Assembly (NCBI RefSeq): GCF_035593345.1
Contig: NZ_CP141606.1
Location: 3,782,001 to 3,846,000, forward strand
Length of the DNA: 64,000 nucleotides
Direction: 5' to 3'
DNA from: Lelliottia sp. JS-SCA-14
Lineage (GTDB): Bacteria > Pseudomonadota > Gammaproteobacteria > Enterobacterales > Enterobacteriaceae
Below are positions 1 through 9,268 of this stretch, piece after piece; positions within the stretch are counted from its first letter, which is position 1, and each line of letters starts with the position of its first letter. The notes below the pieces were generated by a model. It saw nothing but the letters and a program-made list of their open reading frames with translations, was not told where the DNA came from and did no database searches. The position numbers and the translations under genes were made by a program.

Positions 1-1596
1 GTCGAGGGAGTCGAGAATTTCCGGTTCGGTAATGTTTTCGCGATACATGCGCGGAATGCGTGTCCCGCTGCGGTTGCCGCCAAGATGGACGTTGTAGCGT
101 CCCGGCGCTTTCCCCACCAGCCCCAGCTCCGCCAGCAGCGCACGGCCACAGCCGTTCGGGCAGCCGGTCACGCGCATCACAATGTGTTCGTCGCCGATGC
201 CGTGTTTCTCCAGCACCGCTTCCACTTTATCGGTGAACGACGGCAGGAAACGCTCGGCCTCGGCCATCGCCAGCGGACAGGTCGGGAAGGAGACGCAGGC
301 CATCGAGTTTTCGCGCTGCGGTTTCACCGCATCCATCAGCGTATGATCCCGCGCCAGCTTCTCAATCTTCGCTTTCTGGCTTTCCGGCACCCCGGCGATG
401 ATCAGGTTCTGGTTCGCCGTGATGCGGAACTCGCCTTTATGGATCTTAGCAATTTCCAGCAGACCGGTTTTCAGCGGACGGCCTGGATAATCCAGAATAC
501 GACCGTTCTCGATAAACAGCGTCAGATGCCATTTATTGTCGATGCCTTTCACCCAGCCGATGCGATCGCCGCGACCGGTGAACTCGTACGGACGGATCGG
601 CGCGAAGGTGATCCCTGCGCGACGCTCCACTTCCGCCTTAAAGGTCTCGACGCCGACGCGCTCAAGGGTGTATTTGGTTTTCGCGTTTTTACGATCCGTA
701 CGGTTGCCCCAGTCGCGCTGGGTGGTCACCACCGCCTCGGCCACCGCCAGGGTGTGCTCCAGCGGGATATAGCCAAACTCGCTCGCCGTACGGGCGTAGG
801 TTTTCTTGTTGCCGTGCTCAATCGACAGGCCGCCGCCCACCAGCAGGTTGAAGCCCACCAGCTTGCCGTTCTCGGCAATCGCCACGAAGTTCATGTCGTT
901 GGCGTGGAGATCGATATCGTTCTGCGGCGGGATCACCACGGTGGTTTTGAACTTACGCGGCAGATAGGTCTGACCGAGGATCGGCTCTTCGTCCGTGGTC
1001 GCGACCTTCTCCTGATCGAGCCAAATCTCCGCGTAGGCGCGAGTGCGCGGCAGCAGATGTTCAGAGATCTTTTTCGCCCATTCGTAGGCTTCGGCGTGCA
1101 GCTCGGACTCGAACGGGTTCGAGGTGCAGAGCACGTTACGGTTCATGTCGTTGGCGGTCGCCAGCGCGTCGAGGCCCACGGAGTGCAACATCTGATGCAC
1201 CGGTTTGACGTTCTTCTTCAGAATGCCGTGGAACTGGAAGGTCTGACGGTTGGTCAGACGAATGCTGCCGTAAATAGTGTTGTCGTGGGCGAACTTATCA
1301 ATCGCCTGCCACTGCTTCGTGGTGATGACACCACCCGGCAGACGACAGCGCAGGAGCATCGCATGACGGGGTTCGAGTTTTTGCTCAGCACGCTCGGCGC
1401 GGATATCGCGGTCGTCCTGCTGGTACATGCCGTGGAAGCGGATCAGCAGGAAGTTGTCGCCTTTGAAACCGCCGGTCAGACCGTCATTTAAATCTTCGGC
1501 AATGGTGCCGCGCAGGTAGTTGCTCTCTACCTTCATGCGCTCGGCGTCCGTCAGTTTGCCTTCGACCACCAGTGGGCCAGGGTGTTTTTCGCTCAT
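1..1596 (-). CDS. cysI: Sulfite reductase hemoprotein beta subunit, C-terminus cut by window edge
   Basis: CysI carries the siroheme and the 4Fe-4S cluster and reduces sulfite to sulfide with electrons from the CysJ flavoprotein (assimilatory sulfate reduction, cytoplasm). The 532 visible residues match the enterobacterial protein from the start [20 protein letters not shown]. The cluster/siroheme cysteines can be seen near the cut end (SFPTCPLAM and [10 protein letters not shown]). The reading frame is open to base 1, so about 35-40 C-terminal residues are missing. Its ATG overlaps the cysJ stop by one base (TAATG), indicating translational coupling in the cysJI operon. Confidence 0.97.
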   Translation of the reverse strand, partial: MSEKHPGPLVVEGKLTDAERMKVESNYLRGTIAEDLNDGLTGGFKGDNFLLIRFHGMYQQDDRDIRAERAEQKLEPRHAMLLRCRLPGGVITTKQWQAIDKFAHDNTIYGSIRLTNRQTFQFHGILKKNVKPVHQMLHSVGLDALATANDMNRNVLCTSNPFESELHAEAYEWAKKISEHLLPRTRAYAEIWLDQEKVATTDEEPILGQTYLPRKFKTTVVIPPQNDIDLHANDMNFVAIAENGKLVGFNLLVGGGLSIEHGNKKTYARTASEFGYIPLEHTLAVAEAVVTTQRDWGNRTDRKNAKTKYTLERVGVETFKAEVERRAGITFAPIRPYEFTGRGDRIGWVKGIDNKWHLTLFIENGRILDYPGRPLKTGLLEIAKIHKGEFRITANQNLIIAGVPESQKAKIEKLARDHTLMDAVKPQRENSMACVSFPTCPLAMAEAERFLPSFTDKVEAVLEKHGIGDEHIVMRVTGCPNGCGRALLAELGLVGKAPGRYNVHLGGNRSGTRIPRMYRENITEPEILDSLD

Positions 1597-3401
1597 TAGT
1601 AGACATCTCGCTGATAACGGCGCTCTACGCGCAGCTCACTTAAAAATTCATCCGCCGTTTCGGCATCCATACCACCGAATTCGGCAATCACTTCCAGCAA
1701 AGCCTGCTCGACGTCTTTCGCCATGCGATTCGCGTCGCCACAGACATAAAGATGGGCACCGTCATTGATCCATGCCCACAGCTCTGCGCCCTGTTCGCGC
1801 AGTTTGTCTTGTACGTATATTTTTTGTTTCTGGTCGCGAGACCAGGCCAGATCGATGCGGTTCAGCACGCCCTCTTTGACGTAGCGTTGCCACTCCACCT
1901 GATAAAGGAAATCTTCCGTAAAGTGCGGGTTGCCGAAGAACAGCCAGTTTTTGCCCGGCGCTTCATCCGCCGCGCGCTGCTGCAGGAAGGCGCGGAACGG
2001 GGCGATGCCGGTGCCAGGACCAATCATGATCACCGGCGTTTCCGGGTTAGCCGGCAGACGGAAGTTGTCGTTGTGCTCGATGAACACCCGCACTTCGCCC
2101 TCTTCTTCGACGCGATCGGCGAGGAAGCTCGATGCCCCACCGGCGCGCGCACGGCCTTCAATATCAAAGCGTACCGCGCCGACGGTGATATGCACTTCGC
2201 TCTCCACTTCCGCCTGCGATGAGGCGATGGAGTAGAGGCGCGGCGTCAGCGGACGCAGCAGGCCGATGAGTGCCTCCGCATCCAGCTGAGCTGGCGCAAA
2301 ACGCACCATGTCAACAATCGGGGTGGTCGCCGCGTAATGCTGGAGTTTGGCTTTGTCGCCCACCAGCGGCAGCAGGGATTCGCTGCGCGTCAGAGTGGCG
2401 TAATTCTCAACGATGTTCGCCGTGTTGACCGTCAGCTCGAAATGCCACTGGAGCGCTTCGGAGAGCGGCAGGGTTTTGCCGTCATGGGTGACGGTTTCGG
2501 TGCCTTTCAGCCACAGCAGCTCTACCAGCTCTTTCACCAGCTTTGGATCGTTCTGATACCAGACGCCGAGCGCATCGCCCGGCTGATAGCGTAAACCGGA
2601 ATCCCCGAGATCGATTTCGATATGGCGAACGTCTTTTTCCGAGTTGCGACCGGTGATTTTCTGATTCACCGACAGGCTCGCCGTCAGCGGCGCTTCTTTA
2701 GTGTACGGGCTGGTCAGCACTTCGTTGACCACGCCCGAGGCGGTCACCGCGGCCTGCGCGGCGGACTCCGTCGGGACGCGCGCTTTCAGCACCTCAACGA
2801 TGCGTGCGCGCCACTCAGCGGCGGCGGGCTGATATTCCACGTCAGCGTCGACGCGGTCCAGCAGGCGCTCTGCGCCCAGCTCCGCCAGTTTGCTGTCGAA
2901 GTCTTTGCCGGACTGGCAGAAGAATTCATAAGAAGTATCGCCGAGGCCAAAGACCGCAAACGCGGTGCCGTCGAGTTTTGGCGCTTTTTTCGAGAACAGG
3001 AATTTATGTAGCGCAACCGCTTCTTCCGCCGGTTCGCCCTCGCCCTGCGTGGAGGCCACCACGACCACCAGTTTTTCTGACGCGATTTGTTTGAATTTAT
3101 AATCCCCGGCGTTGACCAGGTTCACGTTCAGTTTGGCGGCCAGCAGGTCGTCGCGCAGCGCTTCTGCCACGCGGCGGGCGTTGCCCGTTTGCGACGCGGA
3201 GATCAGCGTAATCGCCGGAATTTCCACCGCGGCAGGTGCAGTCGTCGCCACAGCCCCAGGCTGTTGATTGAGCATTCCCCAGAAATAACCGGAGACCCAG
3301 GCGAGCTGGGTGGGTGAAAAATCAGTGGTGGCCGCCTGAAGGCGCGCCAGTTGCTCCGGGTTCAGGGGAAGCAAATTCGAAGGTGGGGCCTGTGTTGTCA
3401 T
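1596..3401 (-). CDS. cysJ: Sulfite reductase (NADPH) flavoprotein alpha subunit
   Basis: CysJ takes electrons from NADPH through FAD and FMN and passes them to CysI. The 601 residues are close to the 599 of E. coli. An N-terminal flavodoxin domain (about 64-200, [19 protein letters not shown] and [14 protein letters not shown]) is followed by an FAD-binding ferredoxin reductase-like domain (RLYSIASSQ, about 385-395) and an NADP domain ([16 protein letters not shown]). It ends in the family's terminal RYQRDVY. It is the first gene of a cysJI(H) operon, divergent from queD, with its promoter in the 312-bp gap upstream. Confidence 0.97.
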   Translation of the reverse strand: MTTQAPPSNLLPLNPEQLARLQAATTDFSPTQLAWVSGYFWGMLNQQPGAVATTAPAAVEIPAITLISASQTGNARRVAEALRDDLLAAKLNVNLVNAGDYKFKQIASEKLVVVVASTQGEGEPAEEAVALHKFLFSKKAPKLDGTAFAVFGLGDTSYEFFCQSGKDFDSKLAELGAERLLDRVDADVEYQPAAAEWRARIVEVLKARVPTESAAQAAVTASGVVNEVLTSPYTKEAPLTASLSVNQKITGRNSEKDVRHIEIDLGDSGLRYQPGDALGVWYQNDPKLVKELVELLWLKGTETVTHDGKTLPLSEALQWHFELTVNTANIVENYATLTRSESLLPLVGDKAKLQHYAATTPIVDMVRFAPAQLDAEALIGLLRPLTPRLYSIASSQAEVESEVHITVGAVRFDIEGRARAGGASSFLADRVEEEGEVRVFIEHNDNFRLPANPETPVIMIGPGTGIAPFRAFLQQRAADEAPGKNWLFFGNPHFTEDFLYQVEWQRYVKEGVLNRIDLAWSRDQKQKIYVQDKLREQGAELWAWINDGAHLYVCGDANRMAKDVEQALLEVIAEFGGMDAETADEFLSELRVERRYQRDVY

Positions 3402-3713
3402 GCGTTGTTATGTTCCAGTAGCAAAGCGGAATTTATGCAAAAAGACCAAACTAGAGATAAGGTTAACGGCGGGGATAATAACAATTAAAGAAGGGATGGA
3501 AATAATAAATAACCAAAAGAACTAACCGCTTTTAGTCATGGTTCTTAACATTAAAACCGATAAAGCAAACTGTTGAATTAGCTGCTTTTTATAGTCACAA
3601 AGGATGAGAAAAGCTCGCATCCGGGACAAGGGCCGTTTTAGTTAATGCGAAAAAAGGGTCTTTCCGGTACTATGCGGCGGTTTTTTCCGCATTCGCATTA
3701 CTGAGAGCACATC
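3402..3713. promoter_or_regulatory. Divergent cysJ/queD control region
   Basis: This 312-bp gap lies between the divergent starts of cysJ and queD and contains no convincing gene. It is AT-rich on the cysJ side. In E. coli this region holds the CysB-dependent cysJIH promoter; the AT-rich stretch around 3460-3560 is the likely equivalent, but CysB sites are too degenerate to place by eye. Just before queD, a GCGAAAAAA stretch (about 3648) and a TTTTTTCCGC stretch (about 3681) form an imperfect inverted repeat. Function beyond divergent promoters is inference. Confidence 0.55.
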
Positions 3714-4076
3714 ATGTCCACCACACTGTTTAAAGATTTCATCTTCGAAGCCGCCCACCACCTGCCGCATGTTCCAGAAGGACACAAATGCGGCCGTCTG
3801 CACGGACACTCGTTCATGGTGCGTCTTGAAATTACCGGTGAAGTCGATCCGCACACGGGCTGGATCATGGACTTCTCCGAGCTGAAAGCCGCTTTCAAGC
3901 CGACCTACGACCGACTCGATCACTATTATCTGAACGATATTCCCGGCCTTGAAAATCCGACCAGCGAAGTGCTGGCGAAATGGATCTGGGAACAGATGAA
4001 ACCTCTGGTCCCGCTGCTGAGCAGCGTGATGATCAAAGAGACCTGCACGGCCGGCTGCGTTTATCGCGGCGAGTGA
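3714..4076 (+). CDS. queD: 6-carboxy-5,6,7,8-tetrahydropterin synthase
   Basis: QueD converts 7,8-dihydroneopterin triphosphate to 6-carboxytetrahydropterin, an early step of 7-deazaguanine (preQ0/queuosine) synthesis. The 120 residues show the zinc-ligand histidines of the PTPS fold (FEAAHHLP and LHGHSF), the catalytic-site cysteine in [10 protein letters not shown], and the C-terminal glutamate in [13 protein letters not shown]. Length matches E. coli QueD (121). queE and queF, the neighbouring steps, are also in this window but in separate transcription units. Confidence 0.95.
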   Translation: MSTTLFKDFIFEAAHHLPHVPEGHKCGRLHGHSFMVRLEITGEVDPHTGWIMDFSELKAAFKPTYDRLDHYYLNDIPGLENPTSEVLAKWIWEQMKPLVPLLSSVMIKETCTAGCVYRGE

Positions 4077-4157
4077 TTTTTGCCTTTGAGGCAGCGGTCA
4101 AACTCCCTTTAATTTCGCTATGTTAGGGTTGTGCGTTCTCAGGAAAAGGAGCGCAAG

Positions 4158-5426
4158 GTGGCGGACGATTTTGACCTTATTATCATTGGCGCAGGGATTG
4201 CCGGTTCGACCTGCGCTCTGCTCAGTGCCCGCGCCGGATTGTCCGTTCTGCTCATCGAGCGCGGCGAACAGCCCGGCAGCAAAAACCTCTCTGGCGGCAG
4301 GCTTTACGGTTACGCCCTCGCCGATATTCTCCCCGATTTTCACACTCATGCGCCCTTAGAGCGGCGTATTACCCGCGAGCATTTCTCTCTGTTAACCGCT
4401 GACGGGGCGACGACCCTGTGCGCGCAAAACCCGGCGAGCCCGTCGTGGAGCCTGCTCCGCGCCCGGTTCGATCCCTGGCTGGCCGCGCAGGCGGAAGCCG
4501 CGGGCGCTCTATTGCTGTGTGGCGTGACTGTCGATGCGTTGCACCGCGAACAGGGCCGCATTACGGGCGTGATGTGCGAGGGTGAGTTGTTAAGAGCGCG
4601 CGTCGTGGTGCTGGCCGAAGGGGCAAACACCCTGCTCGCCGAGCAGCAGAATCTGGTCTCTCGCCCGTCGATGGAGCAGATGGCGCTGGGCATCAAAGAG
4701 ACGCTCGCCCTTGACCCCGCGCGCATTCAGGAACGTTTCCATCTGGAAGAGAACGACGGCGCGGCCTGGCTGTTCAGCGGGCAAATCTGCGGCACTAAAC
4801 CCGCCGGGGCTTTCCTTTACACCAATCAGCACTCTCTTTCGCTGGGGATTGTCGCCCCGCTGGCGTCCATGCGAAACGGACCGGGTTCCGCCTCCTCTCT
4901 GCTGGCAAAACTGAAACATCACCCGACGCTGCGCCCGTTAATTCGCGACGCCGAAACCCTGGAATATGCTGCCCATCTGGTGCCGGAAGGCGGCCTGAGT
5001 TCGGTGCCCCTGCAGCGCGCCGGTGAGGGCTGGCTGCTGATTGGCGATGCCCTGCGCACCTGCATCAATACCGGCGTGACGGTCCGGGGGATGGACACCG
5101 CGATGCTAAGCGCCCAGGCCGCCGCGCAGGCGCTTATCACCCATTTCCGCGCGCCTGAAAAACCGCTGCAAACGCTGTTTGACCGCGAACTGGAACGCAG
5201 CGCGCTCTGGCATCAGCTCCAGCGCTATCGCGATGTTCCCGCCCTGCTGCAGCGGGAGAGTTTTTATCACCAGTGGCCGGAATTCAGCCGCGCCGTGATG
5301 CGCGATTTAACGCGAGCAGGAACCGACGCTAATCCGCCCCTGTGGCGCATCCTGCTGCGTCATACGCGGCGCTTCGGCGTTGCACGGATGGGCGCTGATA
5401 TTCTGAGGAGTCTGCGATGTCTGTAA
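4158..5426 (+). CDS. ygcN: FixC-like FAD oxidoreductase (putative ETF:quinone oxidoreductase)
   Basis: This 422-residue flavoprotein belongs to the FixC/ETF-QO family. An N-terminal Rossmann motif (IIIGAGIAGSTCALLSARAG) is followed by GSKNLSGGRLYG, which matches the family GxKNxTGGRLY signature. A second FAD contact lies near GWLLIGDALRTCINTGVTVRGMD. I chose the GTG at 4158 because AGGAAAAGGAG sits about seven bases upstream; an ATG at 4131 has no ribosome site. The stop overlaps ygcO by 10 bp. With YgcO and the ETF encoded opposite (ygcQR) it forms a FixABCX-like set, probably passing electrons from ETF to quinone. Substrate and physiology are unknown. Confidence 0.9.
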   Translation: MADDFDLIIIGAGIAGSTCALLSARAGLSVLLIERGEQPGSKNLSGGRLYGYALADILPDFHTHAPLERRITREHFSLLTADGATTLCAQNPASPSWSLLRARFDPWLAAQAEAAGALLLCGVTVDALHREQGRITGVMCEGELLRARVVVLAEGANTLLAEQQNLVSRPSMEQMALGIKETLALDPARIQERFHLEENDGAAWLFSGQICGTKPAGAFLYTNQHSLSLGIVAPLASMRNGPGSASSLLAKLKHHPTLRPLIRDAETLEYAAHLVPEGGLSSVPLQRAGEGWLLIGDALRTCINTGVTVRGMDTAMLSAQAAAQALITHFRAPEKPLQTLFDRELERSALWHQLQRYRDVPALLQRESFYHQWPEFSRAVMRDLTRAGTDANPPLWRILLRHTRRFGVARMGADILRSLRCL

Positions 5427-5689
5427 ACGAAAGTCTGGCGCACAATTGCTACCATCCCGCCGGAGAACCCCACATTCAGCTGCGGGAAAACCTCAGCGAC
5501 GAACAGATTTTACTCCTGCAAAAGATCTGCCCTGCAGGGTTGTTTACGCCCGATTCTGCTGGCAGGGTAAATGTGCATTTTCAGGGCTGCCTTGAGTGCG
5601 GCTGCTGCCGACTTCTGGCGGGCAGCGACGCGCTGGCCGGGTGGCAGTATCCCCCTTCCGGCGCGGGGTTGACCCTGCGTTTTGGCTAA
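5417..5689 (+). CDS. ygcO: FixX-like ferredoxin
   Basis: A 90-residue ferredoxin of the FixX family, which carries the 4Fe-4S cluster partner of FixC-type ETF:quinone oxidoreductases. The cysteine pattern is KICPAGLF followed about 20 residues later by GCLECGCCRLL, matching the FixX arrangement of CPA then CLECGxCR. The extra cysteine in GCC is not usual. The start overlaps the end of ygcN and is preceded by GAGGAG. In ETF-QO proteins of eukaryotes this ferredoxin is fused to the flavoprotein, supporting a joint function with YgcN. Confidence 0.88.
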   Translation: MSVNESLAHNCYHPAGEPHIQLRENLSDEQILLLQKICPAGLFTPDSAGRVNVHFQGCLECGCCRLLAGSDALAGWQYPPSGAGLTLRFG

Positions 5690-5708
5690 AAATAATAAGG
5701 ATCAACGC

Positions 5709-6284
5709 GTGCCAATTCTTCACCTGCTCAGACAAAACCCCGTTATCGCGGCGGTTAAAGACAACGCCAGCCTGCAGCTGGCTATCGACTCAGACTGCCA
5801 GTTTATTTCCGTGCTCTACGGCAATATCTGCACCATCACCGGGATCGTGCAAAAGATCAAACAGGCCGGGAAAATGGCCTTTATCCATGTCGATTTACTG
5901 GAAGGGGCGTCGAATAAAGAGATTGTGATTCAGTTTCTCAAGCTGGTGACCCAGGCCGACGGGATCATCAGCACCAAGCCGAACATGCTGAAAGCCGCCC
6001 GCGCCGAGGGCTTTTTCTGCATTCACCGCCTGTTTATCGTCGATTCAATTTCGTTTCATAACATCGATAAGCAGGTGGCGCAGTCCAACGCCGACTGCAT
6101 CGAAATCCTGCCCGGCTGTATGCCGAAGGTGTTGAACTGGGTCACGGAGAAAGTGCGCCAGCCGCTGATTGCGGGCGGACTGGTGTGCGATGAAGAGGAC
6201 GCCCGCAATGCGATCGCCGCTGGCGTGCTGGCGCTCTCCACCACCAATACCGACGTGTGGAAGCTGGCAAAAGATCTGAATTAA
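5709..6284 (+). CDS. ygcP: GlpP-family antiterminator regulatory protein
   Basis: The 191 residues match the GlpP family (PF04309), a TIM-barrel-like fold whose Bacillus member binds glycerol-3-phosphate and the mRNA leader of glp genes to prevent termination. Family-type segments are HVDLLEGASNKE, DGIISTKPNMLKAA, ILPGCMPKV and PLIAGGLVCDEEDARNAIAAGVLALSTT. The GTG at 5709 is preferred: AAGGA lies seven bases before it, the length equals that of the E. coli protein, and upstream TTG 5682 overlaps ygcO without a ribosome site. The same locus holds two leader terminators with a shared element (11595-11658 and 11804-11865), the obvious candidate targets. Ligand unknown. Confidence 0.88.
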   Translation: MPILHLLRQNPVIAAVKDNASLQLAIDSDCQFISVLYGNICTITGIVQKIKQAGKMAFIHVDLLEGASNKEIVIQFLKLVTQADGIISTKPNMLKAARAEGFFCIHRLFIVDSISFHNIDKQVAQSNADCIEILPGCMPKVLNWVTEKVRQPLIAGGLVCDEEDARNAIAAGVLALSTTNTDVWKLAKDLN

Positions 6285-7108
6285 TCCCGGCACGCCACCA
6301 GCGCCTGAAGCACTTCCTGCGCATCCCCCACCACACCCACGTCCGCCGCGGCAAACACGGCGGCGTCTCGATCCTGATTGATCGCCACAATAAACCGGCT
6401 TTGCGAGACGCCTGCCATAAACGCCGACGCGCCGGACGCGCCCGCGATCAGACACACCTCGGGTGCGACGCTTTGTCCGGAGATCCCGAGCATTCGCTGT
6501 TCATCGCAGCCTCCCGCCATCACTCTTTGCCGGGTGAAAGCGGGTTCAGAGTGGAGTGCGGCGGCGAGTTGATCAAAAATCTCACCCGTCGCTCCCTGCC
6601 CCGTCGCCAGCACAACGCGCGCTGACTGCAACGGATGCGCGAATTTGGTGAGGATCTCAGGCTCCGGTAATCCGCCAGAAATCTCAATCGGCACTATCTC
6701 TGTGGTGGGAATATCCGTCGGGAACACAGCATTAAGGCGAGGAAGATTCGCCGCCAGCGACAGGCAAATCGGGAGACGTTCAGGCCGCAGCGTGGCCGTC
6801 AGGGCGCTGCCGTAAACGGCTTTAGTGACGGTGTGCGTCTCGTTGTTCCAGCTCTGGACCTGGCAAATCGCGCTTCCGCGCAGGCGCCAGGCCAGGCGGG
6901 TGGCCAGTTCGTCGCCTGCCGCTGCGGAGGGAAACAGCACCATCTCCGGCGAATCGGTGATAAACGCCGCTTCCAGCGCGGGCAGAAGCGCCTCTGTGTT
7001 TCCTCCGTTTATGCACCAGCAACACTGCGGGTGAAGTTGATGAGCGGCCAGAAAATCCGCCATCGGGCCTTCGTCTTCGGGTTTGAGTATCACCATCGCG
7101 ATGTTCAT
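6281..7108 (-). CDS. ygcQ: Electron transfer flavoprotein alpha subunit-like protein
   Basis: The 275-residue protein is the FAD-binding (alpha, FixB-like) ETF subunit. The diagnostic C-terminal FAD domain is visible: LGISGQSVAPEVCLIAGAS, then FIVAINQDRDAAVFAAADVGVVGD, matching the canonical SGAxQH...IVAINxDxxAPIFxxADYGLVGD region. Its ATG overlaps the end of ygcR by four bases. Its stop shares the palindrome TTAA with the stop of the oppositely transcribed ygcP. Together with YgcR it should accept electrons from a dehydrogenase, the best candidate being YgcU from the same operon. Confidence 0.9.
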   Translation of the reverse strand: MNIAMVILKPEDEGPMADFLAAHQLHPQCCWCINGGNTEALLPALEAAFITDSPEMVLFPSAAAGDELATRLAWRLRGSAICQVQSWNNETHTVTKAVYGSALTATLRPERLPICLSLAANLPRLNAVFPTDIPTTEIVPIEISGGLPEPEILTKFAHPLQSARVVLATGQGATGEIFDQLAAALHSEPAFTRQRVMAGGCDEQRMLGISGQSVAPEVCLIAGASGASAFMAGVSQSRFIVAINQDRDAAVFAAADVGVVGDAQEVLQALVACRD

Positions 7109-7881
7109 GGCTGCATCCTCTGCGCCAGGTAGTCATTCCACAGACGCTGCGCGGCCTGCGGGGCGGGTTCGTCGATGATGATCCCGCTGCGGCGAGAGAG
7201 GTGGCGCGCGAGACTGAGGCAGGAGACCTTTGCTGCCGCCGCCTCGCATGGCCGCTGTTCGATCTGCGCTTTCGCCGCTGCCAGCCGCGCCCGCATGCCC
7301 GGCACCCGCAGCGCCATCTGCCCGCGATTCTGCACCCTCAGTACCGCTGGCTGATGCACCGACCACCGGCTGCGCTGGTGCAAATCCTCACACTCGACGA
7401 TAAAACCCTCGCCGTCCACGTTCAATCCGCATACGGAAGACAAACAGGGCCAGCCGAGCATCTCCGCCAGCAGCCAGCCGGTTTGTCCGTTCTGACCTTC
7501 GCTGCTTTGCGTGCCCAGCAGCACCAGACCCGCGTTCTGTTCCCGAACCTGTTCCGCCAGCTGCTGCGCCACAAACGCGGGGGAAAAGCGGAGCTCCTCC
7601 TCGCAGGTCAGCAACGTCCGGCGGGAAAACCCCAGCGCCGCCAGATGGCGCAGCATCGGCAGCGCGCGGTCGTCGCCAATCGTCACTGCGCTGAGTTCCA
7701 GTGCAGGATTAACGTCGCGCGCCAGCAGCATCAGCTCCGCCGCGCCCTGCTCGTCATTGCCCATGAGCGAGCGCATCAGCGTGCGATCCGGGCCCGTTCC
7801 ACTGCGGGCCGCCGCCTGCCAGTCGGCCTCTGACAGCATCGACAGATCCGGCTCGGCCTTAAATGCCAACAGAATGTTCAT
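7105..7881 (-). CDS. ygcR: Electron transfer flavoprotein beta subunit-like protein
   Basis: The 258-residue protein is the ETF beta (FixA-like) subunit. It begins MNILLAFKAEPDLSML and contains the typical NPALELSAVTIGDD segment, LVLLGTQSSEGQNGQTGWLLAEMLGWP (the nucleotide-binding GxQSxDGxxGQ...AExLGxP signature) and a C-terminal VLRVQNRGQMALRVPGM segment. It overlaps the end of ygcS by 23 bp and the start of ygcQ by 4 bp, so these genes are translationally coupled. It partners with YgcQ. Confidence 0.9.
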   Translation of the reverse strand: MNILLAFKAEPDLSMLSEADWQAAARSGTGPDRTLMRSLMGNDEQGAAELMLLARDVNPALELSAVTIGDDRALPMLRHLAALGFSRRTLLTCEEELRFSPAFVAQQLAEQVREQNAGLVLLGTQSSEGQNGQTGWLLAEMLGWPCLSSVCGLNVDGEGFIVECEDLHQRSRWSVHQPAVLRVQNRGQMALRVPGMRARLAAAKAQIEQRPCEAAAAKVSCLSLARHLSRRSGIIIDEPAPQAAQRLWNDYLAQRMQP

Positions 7882-9214
7882 TCACCTTTCCCAGCGGCTT
7901 TGGCGGCAGCTCGGCCGCCTCCACCAGCGATAGATTTTTGGTTTCCGGCGCCCACAGGAGCGACACCAGCAGCCCGACCAGCAGGACCGCGACCAGCATC
8001 AGCAGCGTGTTGCGCATTCCCCAGGAGAGCAGCGCCATCGGCAGCAGCCCGGTGGCGATCGCCGCGCCGAGTCGGCTCATGGCGGTGGCGAAACCCACGC
8101 CCAGGGAGCGAATGTCGGTCGGGAAACTCTCAGCGGGCAGAATTCCGACCAGGTTGCTCGCCGCCGAAATCGCGGTGCTGAACAGCACGAACAGCAGCAG
8201 GATCAGAGTGCTGTTGCTGGCGGGTGTGAAGGCCAGCGCCGTGAGCGTCAGCGCCAGCAGCAGAAAGCTGCTGATGAGAAACTGGCGTCGGGAGAGCGAC
8301 CAGGTGAGCACCAGCCCGAGCAGCGCGCCGACAATCAGCAGGCTGTTGAGGATCAGGCTCGCGGTCAGGGCATCTTCCAGACCAATCGTCCCGGCGATGG
8401 TCGGCAGCCAGGTGTAAATCACAAACCACGGCACCACCAGACAGATAAAGAACAGGCTGTTAAACGCCGTGCGCCGCCAGTAGCGGGCGGAAAACAGCGT
8501 GCGGATATGGCGGGTGGTGACGCTGGCAATTTCATCGCCGGGCAGCACATTCGCCCCCAGAAAGCGCCGCACCACCGCGTGCGCTTCGCCGATCCGCCCC
8601 TGGCGCATCAGCCAGCGGGGCGATTCCGGCGTGCCCATCCGCAACAGGGTGATCGCCAGCGCCGGGAAGGCGGCGGAGGCCAGCAGCCAGCGCCAGGTTT
8701 CGGGTTCACTGTTGATCCACAGATGCCCCGCCACGCTCGCCAGCACGTAGCCGATGGTCCAGACCACGCTGAACGCGCCGAGCAGCATGCCGCGATAGCG
8801 TTTGGGGGAGAATTCCGCCAGCAGCGTGTGGCCCACGGAGTAGTCGCCGCCGAGGCCAAAACCGATTAAGACACGCAGAAAAATCAGCTGTTCCGGCGAG
8901 GTGACAAAAAACTGCAGAAAGGAGGCCAGGGTGATCAGCAGAAAGCTGAAGGTGAAGATGCGCTGGCGGCCAATGTGATCGGAGATCCAGCCCAGAATCA
9001 GGCTGCCGAGAAACAGACCAAACAGCGCCGAGCCGCCGACCATCCCCTCCTGCATCGCCGTCAGGTTCATCTGTGACTGGAGCGGAATAATCGCGTAGCC
9101 GATGACGCCGAGCACGTAGCCGTCGGTCAGATGGGCACCAAAAGTGAGACCGGCAATACGCCAGTGAAAGCGGGTTAGCGGCAGATCGTCCATTCGTACG
9201 GGTGACGCGCTCAT
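7859..9214 (-). CDS. ygcS: MFS sugar/metabolite transporter
   Basis: A 451-residue inner-membrane carrier of the major facilitator superfamily with about 12 hydrophobic segments. The loop 2-3 motif GWISDHIGRQRIFTFSF and the sugar-porter-like RFLVG-type segment LRVLIGFGLGGDYSVGHTLLAEFSPKRYRG place it among the metabolite:H+ symporters (shikimate/aromatic acid type). The ATG at 9214 follows a strong AGGGGGAG. It lies third in the minus-strand operon ygcW-U-S-R-Q, so it probably imports the substrate oxidised by that system. Substrate unknown. Confidence 0.88.
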   Translation of the reverse strand: MSASPVRMDDLPLTRFHWRIAGLTFGAHLTDGYVLGVIGYAIIPLQSQMNLTAMQEGMVGGSALFGLFLGSLILGWISDHIGRQRIFTFSFLLITLASFLQFFVTSPEQLIFLRVLIGFGLGGDYSVGHTLLAEFSPKRYRGMLLGAFSVVWTIGYVLASVAGHLWINSEPETWRWLLASAAFPALAITLLRMGTPESPRWLMRQGRIGEAHAVVRRFLGANVLPGDEIASVTTRHIRTLFSARYWRRTAFNSLFFICLVVPWFVIYTWLPTIAGTIGLEDALTASLILNSLLIVGALLGLVLTWSLSRRQFLISSFLLLALTLTALAFTPASNSTLILLLFVLFSTAISAASNLVGILPAESFPTDIRSLGVGFATAMSRLGAAIATGLLPMALLSWGMRNTLLMLVAVLLVGLLVSLLWAPETKNLSLVEAAELPPKPLGKVNEHSVGI

Positions 9215-9268
9215 GGCTCCCCCTTCAGGAAAAAGGACGGCTTCCCCGAGGAGAAGCCGTAGCAGTGA

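Noticed and set aside
85..1491. A 468-codon open frame on the plus strand opposite cysI
   Set aside because: It is a shadow of the conserved cysI frame; its translation is low-complexity and arginine/histidine-rich and matches no family.
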